Source: Phycisphaerae bacterium | GTDB taxonomy: Bacteria; Planctomycetota; Phycisphaerae; Phycisphaerales; UBA1924 | NCBI GenBank assembly: GCA_030429705.1 | Contig: JAUIES010000001.1 | Span: 62,001-126,000 of the forward strand | DNA: 64,000 nt | Reading direction: 5' to 3' | The notes under the pieces: generated by a model | Told to the model about the DNA's origin: nothing | The model's input: the letters and a program-made list of their open reading frames with translations, nothing else | The model's database searches: none | Shown: one piece after another, positions 1 to 8,538 of the stretch | Position numbering within the stretch: position 1 is the first letter of the stretch | How the letters are laid out: each line of letters opens with the position of its first letter | Position numbers and translations under genes: made by a program

Positions 1-355
1 CATCGATCTTGTGCACAAAGGGAGATGCCGAGTTGGGTTCGAGTCGTTCGGCGATCTCGAGCCATTCGATTGCCTGGCTCGCTTTTTCGGCTCGAATCAA
101 ATTGATCGCAACCGCGGTCGCAGACGATGCGTCCTGACGATCACGCAACTCGAAACTTGCGCGAAACGCCGTCGCTGCAGCATCGTGACGCTCTGCGGCT
201 TCGAGTGTGAGACCAAGATTGAATTGCCATTCCGCCTGGTGTGGGTTCAGCGACAGCGCACGACGCAACTCGGTCTCGGCTTCATCCCACCGACCGGCTT
301 CGTAGGCCTCGTGTGCCCGTTCAACATGCTCTTCCGCGTCGACCCAGTCGTTCAC
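1..355 (-). CDS. TPR-repeat protein, N-terminal part (runs off left edge)
   Basis: On the complement a GTG at 355, with GGAG five bases upstream, opens a frame that leaves the window at base 1, so only about 118 residues are visible. A second in-frame GTG lies two codons earlier (361). The translation is helical and shows tetratricopeptide spacing: AHEAYEAGRWDEAETELRRA then a SLNP turn, followed by a second unit with NLGLTLEAAERHDAAATAF and a LEPNSASPF turn. TPRs are protein-interaction scaffolds. The gene follows the pseudokinase at 470-1324 in the same direction about 115 bases downstream, so the two may form an operon, perhaps as parts of one signalling complex (inference). The partner and exact role cannot be told. 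Confidence 0.7.
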   Translation of the reverse strand, partial: MNDWVDAEEHVERAHEAYEAGRWDEAETELRRALSLNPHQAEWQFNLGLTLEAAERHDAAATAFRASFELRDRQDASSATAVAINLIRAEKASQAIEWLEIAERLEPNSASPFVHKID

Positions 356-469
356 GGCCACTCCAGACTCGGAAACCAATCGGCCCCCGATACCGGTATC
401 GTATCCAGATTCTCAATTGGCATCAATACACGAAGCCGGACACTATCTGATCGATCTGAGGTCAATTCT

Positions 470-1324
470 TCACTCTTTCGGCGTTTCTGCGGTGCCAGAC
501 CACGCCGAACGCAATCGATCAAGCACCACGCGGGCAGTCCCGGCTTTCGACTCAATCTCGGGTCGGCCGCCTAGCGAAGGGAGGGCCGCCAGTGCATCGG
601 ACGCTGTCGAGAAACCCCCGGCAGGGTCGAGTGCAACTTCAAACCACTCATCCCACGCGCGATCGAGCCGCCGAACCAGCCGGCTGGCGCGAATGCGAGG
701 CTCTTCCGCTTCCAGCCCGGTCAGCACCCAATAACCGATCATCGCGACCGATCGAATTTCATCGAGAACCACTTCCGGATCAACTTCCAGCAGCCCGTCG
801 AGGCGACGCTGAAGCCCATATAGCTCAATCGTGATGCTGCCGTGCCTGTCCACAAACAGATCTGAACCCATCAGCGGTCCGTTACACAAACCTCGCTCAT
901 GCGCGCAACGAATGGCATCCAACGCGTGAAGCAAGACTCGTTCAGTCTCTGCAGGCGACATCCGCCCACCCTTCAACTTGACCAATCGATCAATCGTTAG
1001 CAGCCCGTCTTCGTTGCCGAGATACGGCTCCGCAGCCCAAATGCAACGCTCGCCCTCGAACGCTGCCGGGTCGATCACGCGCCGAATGGACGGCAAATGC
1101 GCGTGAGAAAATGACTCGAGTGTCTCAATCCATGAAAGAAGCAGGACTCGAAGTCCTTTATCAAGATGAGGTGCAAATGCGTGGATCACCCAGTCATCAT
1201 GATTCTCTTCGTGCTGCGCAAGCCAACGCTCGCCGAAAGGCGAAGACTCAAGCGGGCGCACAAGTTGATAAGGTCCAACCACCCGCAACGGGTCTTGTGA
1301 AATCATCGACTGTTTCCTCGTCAT
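470..1324 (-). CDS. Protein kinase-like protein lacking catalytic motifs (pseudokinase)
   Basis: A 284-residue protein with the layout of a Hanks-type kinase domain: an opening GPYQLVRPL strand, a helix-rich C-lobe with LLHALDAIRCAHERGL, and a following SLGG-type end. The chemistry is missing. The glycine loop is replaced by ESSPFGERW, the VAIK lysine position reads VIHAF, the HRDxKPxN loop is CNGPLMGSDLFVD (about 147-159), and DFG is LYG (about 168-170). It should not phosphorylate and may act as a scaffold or sensor. No signal peptide or membrane helix is visible. The TPR gene follows directly downstream. The assignment to the kinase fold is by eye from the C-lobe pattern; a profile search should confirm or reject it. 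Confidence 0.6.
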   Translation of the reverse strand: MTRKQSMISQDPLRVVGPYQLVRPLESSPFGERWLAQHEENHDDWVIHAFAPHLDKGLRVLLLSWIETLESFSHAHLPSIRRVIDPAAFEGERCIWAAEPYLGNEDGLLTIDRLVKLKGGRMSPAETERVLLHALDAIRCAHERGLCNGPLMGSDLFVDRHGSITIELYGLQRRLDGLLEVDPEVVLDEIRSVAMIGYWVLTGLEAEEPRIRASRLVRRLDRAWDEWFEVALDPAGGFSTASDALAALPSLGGRPEIESKAGTARVVLDRLRSAWSGTAETPKE

Positions 1325-1546
1325 CCCGAATGGTTCAACCTTGAACGATCAGGAATACCACCAACGCCAATCACCGTGCTCCCGTGTCATCCACGCAAGA
1401 CTCCATCCGTAGCGTTCTCGAACGCGGTTCGGTGCACGGTTGTTCGGGCCGATTCTACCAAGACCAAGATGCGTTTGCACACGATCCCCATCGCAGATCG
1501 GGAAATACCGTGAACATTTCAGGTTGGTAAGCCCTAATATACAACT

Positions 1547-3157
1547 GTGCATATGCCACTCGCTCAACTTCATTCACACCTGCTCCCTTGTGTCATGCTC
1601 TTGATGGGATGCACCGAGCGGCCAGGCATGACGACATACGAACAATCCGTTGCACCAGAGACTCGGCCTCATCTAACCGGTATCAATTATCAGCCTGAAC
1701 TGACCAAATCACCAGAACAGACACCGCAGCCACAGGCCGAAGTGATCAACCAACCAGGCGGCATCCTCTTTCAAACACTCAGATCGCCAGAGACAGACTC
1801 TGAGCAGCGCAAGGCTGCCGCAGCATCACTACTCGATTCCTACAACCTCAACTGGGATGACATGAATGCTTATCTGCTCGAACCGCTCATTCGCGCAGCG
1901 GTGATTGATGCTGCGTCGCAGAACGCCGCCCGTTCGTCGAGTGTGCTTACAGAAACGACACCGGCTTCCGTCGGCCCTGACGATCGACAGCGATTGATTG
2001 CGGTTGTTGCTCAAGAACGGACGCAAGCGTCGGTCCAAACGCTGATCGGTGAACTCCAATACGAAGCAACTCGTCAACCTGCGTTCGATGCGCTTGTTTT
2101 ACTCACCGGCCGCGCAGACCTCGGACCACATCTCGCAAACTGGAGTTCGTGGTCACAGACTCATGTTGACCTGACCGAATCTGAATGGCAGGAAGAACTT
2201 CTCTCAACGGCAATCAGACGATTGACCACGATCGAGACACGCTTACACAAAGCCGAGCGTACTTTGGCCGATGCGTTTCGTCGTTTGTATCTGGTCACGC
2301 AAGACACCGCCCGGCCGGCTCTACTCATCGAACTCATGACCTCCGATCAACAAGGGCTGCGATCACTCGGTTTCGAACTCGCCGATCGAGAACTGGCGGC
2401 CAACGCGACACTCGATTCGTCGGTCGCTGATGCTGCAGTTGTGCTCGTCGAACATTCGTCGGCGACGACGCGCGCCAGTGCCGCACGCCTCGTCAGTCGA
2501 CTCGCCCCCGGCGGAGCCGCCGAAGTGGTGACCCGGGCATTGGTGAATGAAGAAGATGCCGCAGCGGCAGACGCACTGCTCCTCGCCGCTGCCCGTTGGC
2601 CCAACCCGGAACTGGTCGAACCGATGCTTCGATGGATTGGGACACCATCCACCGCAGAGTCAGCGTGTCAAACCGGCGTCGCCCTATATGAAGCCGGCCT
2701 CATCCTCAGTGACGACGCGCGTGAACGGATTCGTGCGGTTCTCACACCTATTCAACCGGATGCCAGTACGACACGACTGATGCTGGTCGCACAAACAGGC
2801 ATCGCCACTGATCGTGAAGAGATTGCTGCACTCCTCCTTCATGAAACACCACGGGTTCGTCTGGCAGCGGCTGAGGCACTTGCTCGAACGCCTGCTGGTA
2901 TACCAGTGCTGATCGAATCTCTTCGGCTCGAACGCTCAATCGTACCGGATGTCCTCACGGTGCTCGCAAAACACGATTTGCTTGATCAGATCGAACCGGC
3001 GGCTGTCGATTTCGTCGCCTGGGCGCAATCGTTTGAGCAAGCGACGAATCCGCGCGTTCGAGCGACGCTTGCGACACACATCCTCACGCATTTCGACGAA
3101 GCTCTGACCGACGATCAACGAGCGGTCTTTCAAGCTGCCACCACGCCCGGCGGGTGA
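1547..3157 (+). CDS. HEAT-repeat lipoprotein
   Basis: The 536-residue protein starts at GTG 1547 or at ATG 1553; neither has a clear Shine-Dalgarno sequence. Its N-terminus is a lipoprotein signal: a hydrophobic LLPCVMLLMG segment followed by the lipobox cysteine at residue 22. After a Pro/Gln-rich linker the body consists of helical pairs typical of HEAT repeats, for example VRLAAAEALARTPAGIPVLI and SATTRASAARLVSRLAP. It is probably a membrane-anchored periplasmic scaffold. The stop codon abuts the stop codon of hutI on the opposite strand with no spacer (TGA then TCA). No enzymatic motif is seen, so the function is unknown. Confidence 0.7.
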   Translation: MHMPLAQLHSHLLPCVMLLMGCTERPGMTTYEQSVAPETRPHLTGINYQPELTKSPEQTPQPQAEVINQPGGILFQTLRSPETDSEQRKAAAASLLDSYNLNWDDMNAYLLEPLIRAAVIDAASQNAARSSSVLTETTPASVGPDDRQRLIAVVAQERTQASVQTLIGELQYEATRQPAFDALVLLTGRADLGPHLANWSSWSQTHVDLTESEWQEELLSTAIRRLTTIETRLHKAERTLADAFRRLYLVTQDTARPALLIELMTSDQQGLRSLGFELADRELAANATLDSSVADAAVVLVEHSSATTRASAARLVSRLAPGGAAEVVTRALVNEEDAAAADALLLAAARWPNPELVEPMLRWIGTPSTAESACQTGVALYEAGLILSDDARERIRAVLTPIQPDASTTRLMLVAQTGIATDREEIAALLLHETPRVRLAAAEALARTPAGIPVLIESLRLERSIVPDVLTVLAKHDLLDQIEPAAVDFVAWAQSFEQATNPRVRATLATHILTHFDEALTDDQRAVFQAATTPGG

Positions 3158-3175
3158 TCACACCAACTTCCCGCC
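3149..3175. terminator. Weak hairpin spanning the back-to-back stop codons
   Basis: GGCGGG (3149-3154) and CCCGCC (3170-3175) can pair around both stop codons of the converging HEAT-lipoprotein and hutI genes. There is no T-run on either side, so at best it is a bidirectional, non-canonical terminator. Confidence 0.25.
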
Positions 3176-4369
3176 AACCATCACACGATCGACCATTCGG
3201 CCACCAAATGAATGGGCCAGTTCGCGCTCGTCACGAACATGAAGTAATACAAGATCAGCGCGTAGACCGGGTTCGATTCGGCCGCAATCTTCGAGACCCA
3301 GCAGCGCAGCACCATTGACCGTAGAAGCGTAAATCGCTTCTGCTGTTGTCAGCCCACACTTGCGCACACCCAGTCCAATCGCCATCGGCATCGACCAACA
3401 AGGCGCCGAACCCGGATTCGAGTTGGTCGCAATCGCCAGTGCCCCTCCGGCATCCATGAACGCCCTGCCATCGCCGTAGCGATCATCAACATGAAACCCG
3501 CTACAGGGCAGCATGACCCCCATGGTCGCCGACTGTGCAAGTTGCTTGAGTTGTTCGGGCGTGCTCGCTTCGAGATGGTCAACACTGACAAATGCCCGTT
3601 CGACCGCTGCCGGGGTCATCCCAAGCGCATTGAACTGATCAGCATGGACTCGGCAACGATGCCCGAGTGCCATCGCCCGATCGAATAAACGGAGACTGTC
3701 ATCGAGTGACCATGCTCCCCTTTCGCAGTACGCGTCAAGCACAGCCTCCGGAAACTCGGCGTGCACCGCGTCGAGCGTCTCCCCGATCGTCGTTGCCACC
3801 ATATCAGACTGTGCCGGGTCAAGAGCATGACCAATGCACGCAGTCATCGAAACATGCCCTGGCCACACGCGAGAAGCCTCGGCAATCGCACGCAGCATTT
3901 TCAGTTCGTTCGCGGTATCAAGTCCATAACCGCTCTTGATTTCAATCGCAGTAGTTCCTTCTTCAAGCACGCGGCTCAAGCGGTCAAGCAAAAGCGAGGT
4001 CAGTTCGGTCTCCGTTGCCGAGCGCACAGCCCGCACGGTTGACATGATGCCGCCGCCGGCTTCGAGCAACTCCAGATACGACGCGCCTGACAATCGCATT
4101 GCCCATTCATCGAGTCGATCACCCGCCCAACACAAATGCGTATGGCAATCGACGAAAGACGGCATCAACACCCGGCCGTCACACGCGATCTCCGAGCAAC
4201 CACGCGGCGATGCCAATGAACGACCCACTGCCTCGACCCGTCCCTCCGCGACCAGCACATCGGTCGCTTCGTCTGCCTCAATTGTCTGTGCGTCCGTCCC
4301 GCGCCTCGGACCTGGCCCTGATCCGAGAGTCAAGACGCGAGCATTCTGAAAGAGTGTCGCGTTCTTCAT
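3158..4369 (-). CDS. hutI: Imidazolonepropionase (histidine degradation)
   Basis: HutI hydrolyses 4-imidazolone-5-propionate to N-formimidoyl-L-glutamate, the third step of histidine breakdown, in the cytoplasm. The 403 residues match the family length. Visible amidohydrolase landmarks are CHTHLCWAGDR (metal His-x-His about 76-78), GGGIMSTVRA (105-114), EIKSGYGL (143-150), VHADQF (241-246) and SVDHLE. One feature is odd: the usual catalytic Asp in the TDxNPGS motif reads TNSNPGS, so the residue near 316 is Asn. The start overlaps the stop of hutG by 4 bases (ATGA), so the two genes are translationally coupled. hutH and hutU are not in the window. Confidence 0.88.
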   Translation of the reverse strand: MKNATLFQNARVLTLGSGPGPRRGTDAQTIEADEATDVLVAEGRVEAVGRSLASPRGCSEIACDGRVLMPSFVDCHTHLCWAGDRLDEWAMRLSGASYLELLEAGGGIMSTVRAVRSATETELTSLLLDRLSRVLEEGTTAIEIKSGYGLDTANELKMLRAIAEASRVWPGHVSMTACIGHALDPAQSDMVATTIGETLDAVHAEFPEAVLDAYCERGAWSLDDSLRLFDRAMALGHRCRVHADQFNALGMTPAAVERAFVSVDHLEASTPEQLKQLAQSATMGVMLPCSGFHVDDRYGDGRAFMDAGGALAIATNSNPGSAPCWSMPMAIGLGVRKCGLTTAEAIYASTVNGAALLGLEDCGRIEPGLRADLVLLHVRDERELAHSFGGRMVDRVMVGGKLV

Positions 4370-5241
4370 GACCCGCGCTCCACGAACCCGCGTAGAAACG
4401 AGAGAAACAAGCGAACGGCAAGCCGGGCGGTTCGGTCGTCTTCATCATACTTTGGGTTGAGTTCCATGAGATCAAAACATCGGACGCGCGAGCACGCGCC
4501 TGCTGCCCTCGCCCAGGCATCCGCCTCCGCTGGCGACCAGCCGCACGGGTTGGGAGCACTAACGCCGGGTGCAAACGCCTGATCCAGGACATCGAGGTCG
4601 ACACTCACGAACAGGTCGCCCTGCGGCCACGGATCGAGCGGGGAAAACTGATCCACCCGCCCGCCGTGCCCTTCAAACCACCTCTTGTGCTCGTCGGTGT
4701 TCGAATAGGGATCGAGCCCATGCACATGCAGTTCGCGAACGCCGCACTGTTCGATCAACCGTCGAAAAGGCATGCCCGACCCCTCCTCATCTCGCACATC
4801 GAGATGAGCGTCCAGATACACCCCCACCATTGACGGAAATCGCTGCGTGACAGCCCGTACGAATGGAAATGTCAGATCATGGCCGCCTCCGATACCAATA
4901 GGAAAGATGCCTCGATGAAGGAGTTCTGACACAGCCTGCGTCACACGATCATGCGTTTCGGTGAGCGATGCACCCGGCACGATATCACCGATGTCGGCGA
5001 TGGTCGGCCAATCGAGACCCGACACATGGAGCGCACCGTACCGTGAGAGCGCTTGACGAAAAGCGGTCGGCCCGTCTGCGGCTCCGGTGCGCCCGTTGTT
5101 CATGGAAACACCCAGGTCGTCGGGCATTCCAAGCAGTCCGATTTCGAAGCCATCGAGGCTCGGCCGCACCATCGACGATGCCAACCGCGTCGATGAAACC
5201 GCGGGCCATGTGCCCGGCACAACATGTGGAATCAATCCCAT
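4366..5241 (-). CDS. hutG: Formimidoylglutamase / arginase-family hydrolase
   Basis: This belongs to the ureohydrolase (arginase) family, with all manganese-site motifs present: GGGHD (118-122), DAHLDVR (144-150) and SVDLDVLD (213-220). Next to hutI the natural substrate is N-formimidoyl-L-glutamate, giving glutamate and formamide. At 291 residues it is close to the family length. The first 23 residues before MVRPSL look unlike the family, so a start at 5172 is possible; neither start has a clear Shine-Dalgarno sequence. hutG is the first gene of a two-gene operon with hutI. A strong hairpin terminator (5283-5315) separates it from the secreted-protein gene upstream. Confidence 0.85.
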   Translation of the reverse strand: MGLIPHVVPGTWPAVSSTRLASSMVRPSLDGFEIGLLGMPDDLGVSMNNGRTGAADGPTAFRQALSRYGALHVSGLDWPTIADIGDIVPGASLTETHDRVTQAVSELLHRGIFPIGIGGGHDLTFPFVRAVTQRFPSMVGVYLDAHLDVRDEEGSGMPFRRLIEQCGVRELHVHGLDPYSNTDEHKRWFEGHGGRVDQFSPLDPWPQGDLFVSVDLDVLDQAFAPGVSAPNPCGWSPAEADAWARAAGACSRVRCFDLMELNPKYDEDDRTARLAVRLFLSFLRGFVERGS

Positions 5242-5271
5242 GGACGCAGTCTATCGAGTTGTGCCATGCAG

Positions 5272-5315
5272 CGCCACAAACAACGACCGGCCGCATGCTC
5301 CGTGCGGCCGGTCGT
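5272..5315 (-). terminator. Rho-independent terminator after the secreted-protein gene 5490-6143
   Basis: A perfect 13-base stem (5283-5295 with 5303-5315, 7-base loop) is followed on the complement by TTGTTTGT. It lies about 170 bases past the stop of the upstream minus-strand gene and just before hutG. The same ACAAACAAC-then-stem design recurs at 6285 and 7225. Confidence 0.8.
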
Positions 5316-5489
5316 GAAAGTGCAGATGGCAAGTAGGTGAGGTCAGGTCGTCGATGCGTTGGATTTCGAAGAAACCATCATGAGCACTTGCGCGTCGCGA
5401 ACAGTGATGAAGAGAAGTGGATAGGCATGCGTAGCAGAACCATGATCCAGGTAGGTCTGAAGAAGAAGGAGCACTGAGATCGCTGTTGC

Positions 5490-6143
5490 TCATCGACGAC
5501 GGCGAACGACTGTCAAACTGCCAATGCCGAACAACATCGCTGCGCTGGGGGCAGGAACTTGTAAGAACTGGACGATGCTTCCAGTTGAGTCGAAGTCGCC
5601 GAATGAAGCGCCAGCAAAGTCGAGCGACCCCATCATGTCCGCTGAGAGCCCGGCTGCATCGGACCAATCCTGCAAGACGAATCGCCAAGTCTCGCCGACT
5701 GCAAAGATGCCGTCACCGACCATGCTCTCAAATACGAGAGGCTTGTTGCCTCCCATCTCATCGAGTCGAACAGCAAGCCCGGAAACGCCGGGTACTGTCG
5801 CAGACACGCCGATGCCGTCATAGTTCGAGAATGTGGTGCCTGGATCGGCGACATAGTACAAGTCAGTCCATGCTCGCCCTGAAAGATTGCGTATTTCGAC
5901 GAGCACATTGGGCATGCTCGGATCGTCCGTCAACGGACAGACCGTCGTGTTCACGAAGGTCGACACGGCGCTGATCAGTTCGTCGGAAGGAAAAAGGGGC
6001 CCGGTGCCGAGTTCTTCGACCGCAACGAGCGGACCGTGATTGTCACAGTTGGGCAAATCGCTGTACGAACCATTGACGGGATTGGCCAATGCTGCTCCGT
6101 TCAGAGCGGCTAACGCGAACAAGGCTGTTTTACAAGTGTTCAT
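5490..6143 (-). CDS. Secreted PEP-CTERM-like protein, tandem paralog A
   Basis: The 217-residue protein has a Sec signal peptide (hydrophobic ALFALAALNGAALA, cleavage near ALA-NPV) and a C-terminal anchor of the PEP-CTERM type: VPAPS, a hydrophobic helix, then VVRRRR. The mature region shares much sequence with the neighbour at 6425-7081, for example FPSDELIS, LSG-x-W-DL-YYVAD, KPLVFESM, VGETW-F-LQD and SLDFAGAS. The pair is therefore a tandem duplication. The family is not recognised beyond this. In PEP-CTERM systems the tail is processed by an exosortase and the protein goes to the outer surface; no exosortase is in the window. The gene ends in its own terminator. Confidence 0.8.
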   Translation of the reverse strand: MNTCKTALFALAALNGAALANPVNGSYSDLPNCDNHGPLVAVEELGTGPLFPSDELISAVSTFVNTTVCPLTDDPSMPNVLVEIRNLSGRAWTDLYYVADPGTTFSNYDGIGVSATVPGVSGLAVRLDEMGGNKPLVFESMVGDGIFAVGETWRFVLQDWSDAAGLSADMMGSLDFAGASFGDFDSTGSIVQFLQVPAPSAAMLFGIGSLTVVRRRR

Positions 6144-6262
6144 AGTCGAATCTCCTCAAAGAAGTGGTGTTGATTGCACGCCGATTGGCAAAGTGCCTGG
6201 GGCGTTCACAAGGCTTCTGCGCGACAGATCGATTTCTCTCAGTTGCTCTTCAAATTGTTTGC

Positions 6263-6278
6263 GTCATGTTGACATGAC
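6263..6278. promoter_or_regulatory. Palindrome upstream of paralog A
   Basis: GTCATGT-TG-ACATGAC is a perfect 7-base dyad with a 2-base centre, about 120 bases upstream of the start at 6143 and next to the hairpin at 6285. Its size fits a dimeric repressor site, but only one copy is seen and the binding factor is unknown. Confidence 0.3.
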
Positions 6279-6312
6279 AAACAACAACACGCGACGGAAT
6301 CGTCGCGTGTTG
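6279..6312 (-). terminator. Rho-independent terminator after paralog B
   Basis: A perfect 12-base stem (6285-6296 with 6301-6312, loop GAAT) is followed on the complement by TTGTTTGTC. It is the terminator for the gene 6425-7081, with the AG microsatellite lying between stop codon and stem. Confidence 0.75.
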
Positions 6313-6325
6313 CCGGGATGAATGG

Positions 6326-6389
<64 letters not shown>

Positions 6390-6424
6390 TCGATCAGGCA
6401 GATCGCGTATCGGCGATGTTCCGT

Positions 6425-7081
6425 TTAACGACGACGGCGTACAGCCAAAAGCCCCCCCATCGCGAGCAGACTCATCGAACCAGGTGCGGGAACAAGAAAC
6501 TGGACGATACTGCCCGTTGAGTCTGTCACACCGGGAATACCCGTCGACGCACCTGCGAAATCAAGTGAACTGAAGTCATCTGGCGCGCCGCCGAAAGCAC
6601 TGGTGAAATCCTGAAGAATGAACTGCCATGTTTCACCCACCTCGAACACGCCATCGAAAGTCATACTCTCGAAAACAAGCGGGCGATTGACGCCAACCGA
6701 GTCGATACGGAATGCTTCTTCAAACATCCCCGGAGCCGCAGCCGATGCCGCTTCACCATCAAAGTTGCTGATTCCCGTACCGACATCCGCGACATAGAAC
6801 AGGTCAACCCATTCCTGGCCGCTCAGATTCGTGATCGAAACGAGGTAGTTCGGCATGCCGGGGTTGTCTGTTGCACACGACGCGAGCGTCGTTTGACTCG
6901 ACGACGAACTGATCAGTTCGTCAGATGGAAAAATGATCGTGCCCAGTTCCTCACGGGCCTGGCGATTGCCATTCGTGTCGCACCCGGGGGTGTCAAAGTA
7001 AATCCCATTGACCGGATTCGCACTGGCAAAGCCGGCAACGGTGAAAATTGCAAGAAGACAGATGGAGCGTTTGGTAGACAT
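6425..7081 (-). CDS. Secreted PEP-CTERM-like protein, tandem paralog B
   Basis: The start is taken at the ATG ending at 7081 (protein begins MSTKRSICLL), which has GGAA eight bases upstream and gives a clean signal peptide (LLAIFTVAGFASA-NPV). The 218-residue protein ends with VPAPG, a hydrophobic stretch and VRRRR, a surface-anchoring tail of PEP-CTERM type. It is the paralog of 5490-6143 and keeps the same blocks (NPVNG, REELGT-FPSDELIS, VNRPLVFESM-DGVFEVGETW, SLDFAGAS, DSTGSIVQFL). Cysteines near the N-terminus (PGCD, ASCATD) are conserved in both and may form a disulfide. The function is unknown; a surface or matrix protein is the best guess. Confidence 0.8.
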   Translation of the reverse strand: MSTKRSICLLAIFTVAGFASANPVNGIYFDTPGCDTNGNRQAREELGTIIFPSDELISSSSSQTTLASCATDNPGMPNYLVSITNLSGQEWVDLFYVADVGTGISNFDGEAASAAAPGMFEEAFRIDSVGVNRPLVFESMTFDGVFEVGETWQFILQDFTSAFGGAPDDFSSLDFAGASTGIPGVTDSTGSIVQFLVPAPGSMSLLAMGGLLAVRRRR

Positions 7082-7216
7082 GTGATTTCCTTGTGGTCGA
7101 GTTCCAGAGTTTGGCGTGCAGCACACAACTGCATCGACGCCGAGTCAACATGTCTCTGCGCTGCGCGCTCCAATCTCTCAGCAGACATCAGATTTTTCTG
7201 AAGGCGATCAAATGGA

Positions 7217-7253
7217 CAAAAACAACGACACGCGGTCTCATACCGCGTGTCGT
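7217..7253 (-). terminator. Hairpin with T-run, homologous to the terminators of the tandem genes
   Basis: A 12-base perfect stem (7225-7236 with 7242-7253, loop CTCAT) is followed on the complement by TTGTTTTTGTCC. It resembles the terminators at 5283 and 6285, but the only gene upstream, mdh, already has its own terminator 300 bases earlier. It may be a remnant of a lost gene copy or a second-chance terminator. Confidence 0.65.
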
Positions 7254-7293
7254 CGTCACTATTGAAGGAATAGAAGAAAGTAGAGAGAGAAGT

Positions 7294-7363
7294 GAGAGAA
7301 GAAAAGGAGAAGAGAGAAGAGAGAAGAGAGAAGAGAGAAGAGAGAAGAGAGAAGAGAGAAAAG
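7294..7363. repeat. 70-base purine-only tract with GAGAAGA heptamer repeats
   Basis: The plus strand is purine-only for 70 bases. From about 7309 to 7360 it consists of tandem GAGAAGA units, roughly seven copies. It lies beside the (GA)18 tract and in the same relative position as the (AG)28 tract at 6332. Confidence 0.9.
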
Positions 7364-7368
7364 CGAAA

Positions 7369-7408
<40 letters not shown>

Positions 7409-7536
7409 CAAGTCAGGTTCTTGTGGTCAGGTTTTGTCTCCTTTGCTGTTGAGCGTTCGTGGTGTGTTGTTGTGTCTTGCGTTGTTGTCTTCCACCATGT
7501 CTCTGCGCAAAGGAGCCGATTCTCTCAGCACCATCA

Positions 7537-7565
7537 AAAAAAAAACGACCCCCGAAGGAGCCGTT
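7537..7565 (-). terminator. Rho-independent terminator of mdh
   Basis: On the complement ACGGCTCC-TTCG-GGGGTCGT folds with a UUCG tetraloop (7546-7565, two G-U pairs) and is followed by ten T. It lies 22 bases past the mdh stop. Confidence 0.9.
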
Positions 7566-7587
7566 CAATAAGAGTAGCACAAGGCGG

Positions 7588-8538
7588 TCAGGCGAGATCC
7601 GGGAACTTGTCGGTCACAATCTTCACCAGATCTCGTACATGGGATGATGATTCATCGAACAACTTCTGTTCGTCGGCTTCGAGTTTGAACTCGACGATCT
7701 TCTCAACGCCTTGAGCGCCAAGCATCGCCGGGACGCCGACGAACAGACCCTTCGCGCCGAACTGGCCGTCGCAATAGGCTGCCGACGGGATGATCCGCTT
7801 TTTGTCCTTGATGATTGCTTCAGCCATCTGGACCGATCCTGATGCGGGCGCGTAGTACGCACTGGTCCCCATCAGTTTCACGATCTCGCCGCCACCAACC
7901 TTGGCCCGCTGAACACAGGCATCGATCTTTTCTTGAGGCAGCAGTTCACTGACCGGGATGCCATGAACACTCGTCAGTCGAGGCAGGGGGACCATGTCGT
8001 CACCGTGCCCACCGAGCAGCAGGGCTTGGACATCCTCGATCGAACACCCGATTTCCCAGGCGATGAAGGTGCGGAAACGAGCAACATCCAAAGACCCCGC
8101 CTGCCCCATGATTCGGGCGGTCGGGAACCCGGTTGCCTTCCATGCGGTGTACACCATCGCGTCCAACGGATTGGACACCACGATCACGCACGCTTCGGGA
8201 GCATTCTCAGCGACTTTCTCGCTCACCGATCGGACGATCTTGACATTGGTCTCGATGAGGTCATCACGGCTCATGCCGGGCTTGCGAGGGAGACCTGCCG
8301 TGATAATCACAACATCAGAGCCCGCGATATCTTTGTAGTCGGCTGTCCCAATGAGTTGCGCGTCGAACCCTTCGATCGGGCCACAGCAGGCCAGGTCGAT
8401 CATTTTTCCTTGCGAGAACCCCTCTTTTTCGGGGATATCGACAACAACGATGTCGCCGAGTTCTTTGATCGCAGCCCAGTGGGCGCATGTTGCTCCGACA
8501 TTGCCGGCACCGATGATGCTGAGTTTGGCCCGTTGCAT
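7588..8538 (-). CDS. mdh: Malate dehydrogenase
   Basis: An NAD-dependent oxidoreductase of the LDH-like (tetrameric) malate dehydrogenase type, interconverting malate and oxaloacetate in the TCA cycle. The Rossmann motif GAGNVG is at 10-15 and Asp34 marks NAD preference. The substrate loop LPRKPGMSRDDL carries Arg85 and Arg91, the arrangement expected for malate rather than lactate. Asn123 (VSNPLD), Arg154 and the catalytic His178 (GGHGDDMVP) are all present. At 316 residues the length is typical. AGGAG lies seven bases before the ATG, and the gene is monocistronic with a strong terminator. Confidence 0.93.
   Translation of the reverse strand: MQRAKLSIIGAGNVGATCAHWAAIKELGDIVVVDIPEKEGFSQGKMIDLACCGPIEGFDAQLIGTADYKDIAGSDVVIITAGLPRKPGMSRDDLIETNVKIVRSVSEKVAENAPEACVIVVSNPLDAMVYTAWKATGFPTARIMGQAGSLDVARFRTFIAWEIGCSIEDVQALLLGGHGDDMVPLPRLTSVHGIPVSELLPQEKIDACVQRAKVGGGEIVKLMGTSAYYAPASGSVQMAEAIIKDKKRIIPSAAYCDGQFGAKGLFVGVPAMLGAQGVEKIVEFKLEADEQKLFDESSSHVRDLVKIVTDKFPDLA

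Noticed and set aside
1349-1573. 74-codon minus-strand frame upstream of the pseudokinase
   Set aside because: It overlaps the start of the HEAT lipoprotein, has a Cys/Trp-rich unlikely composition and no ribosome site.
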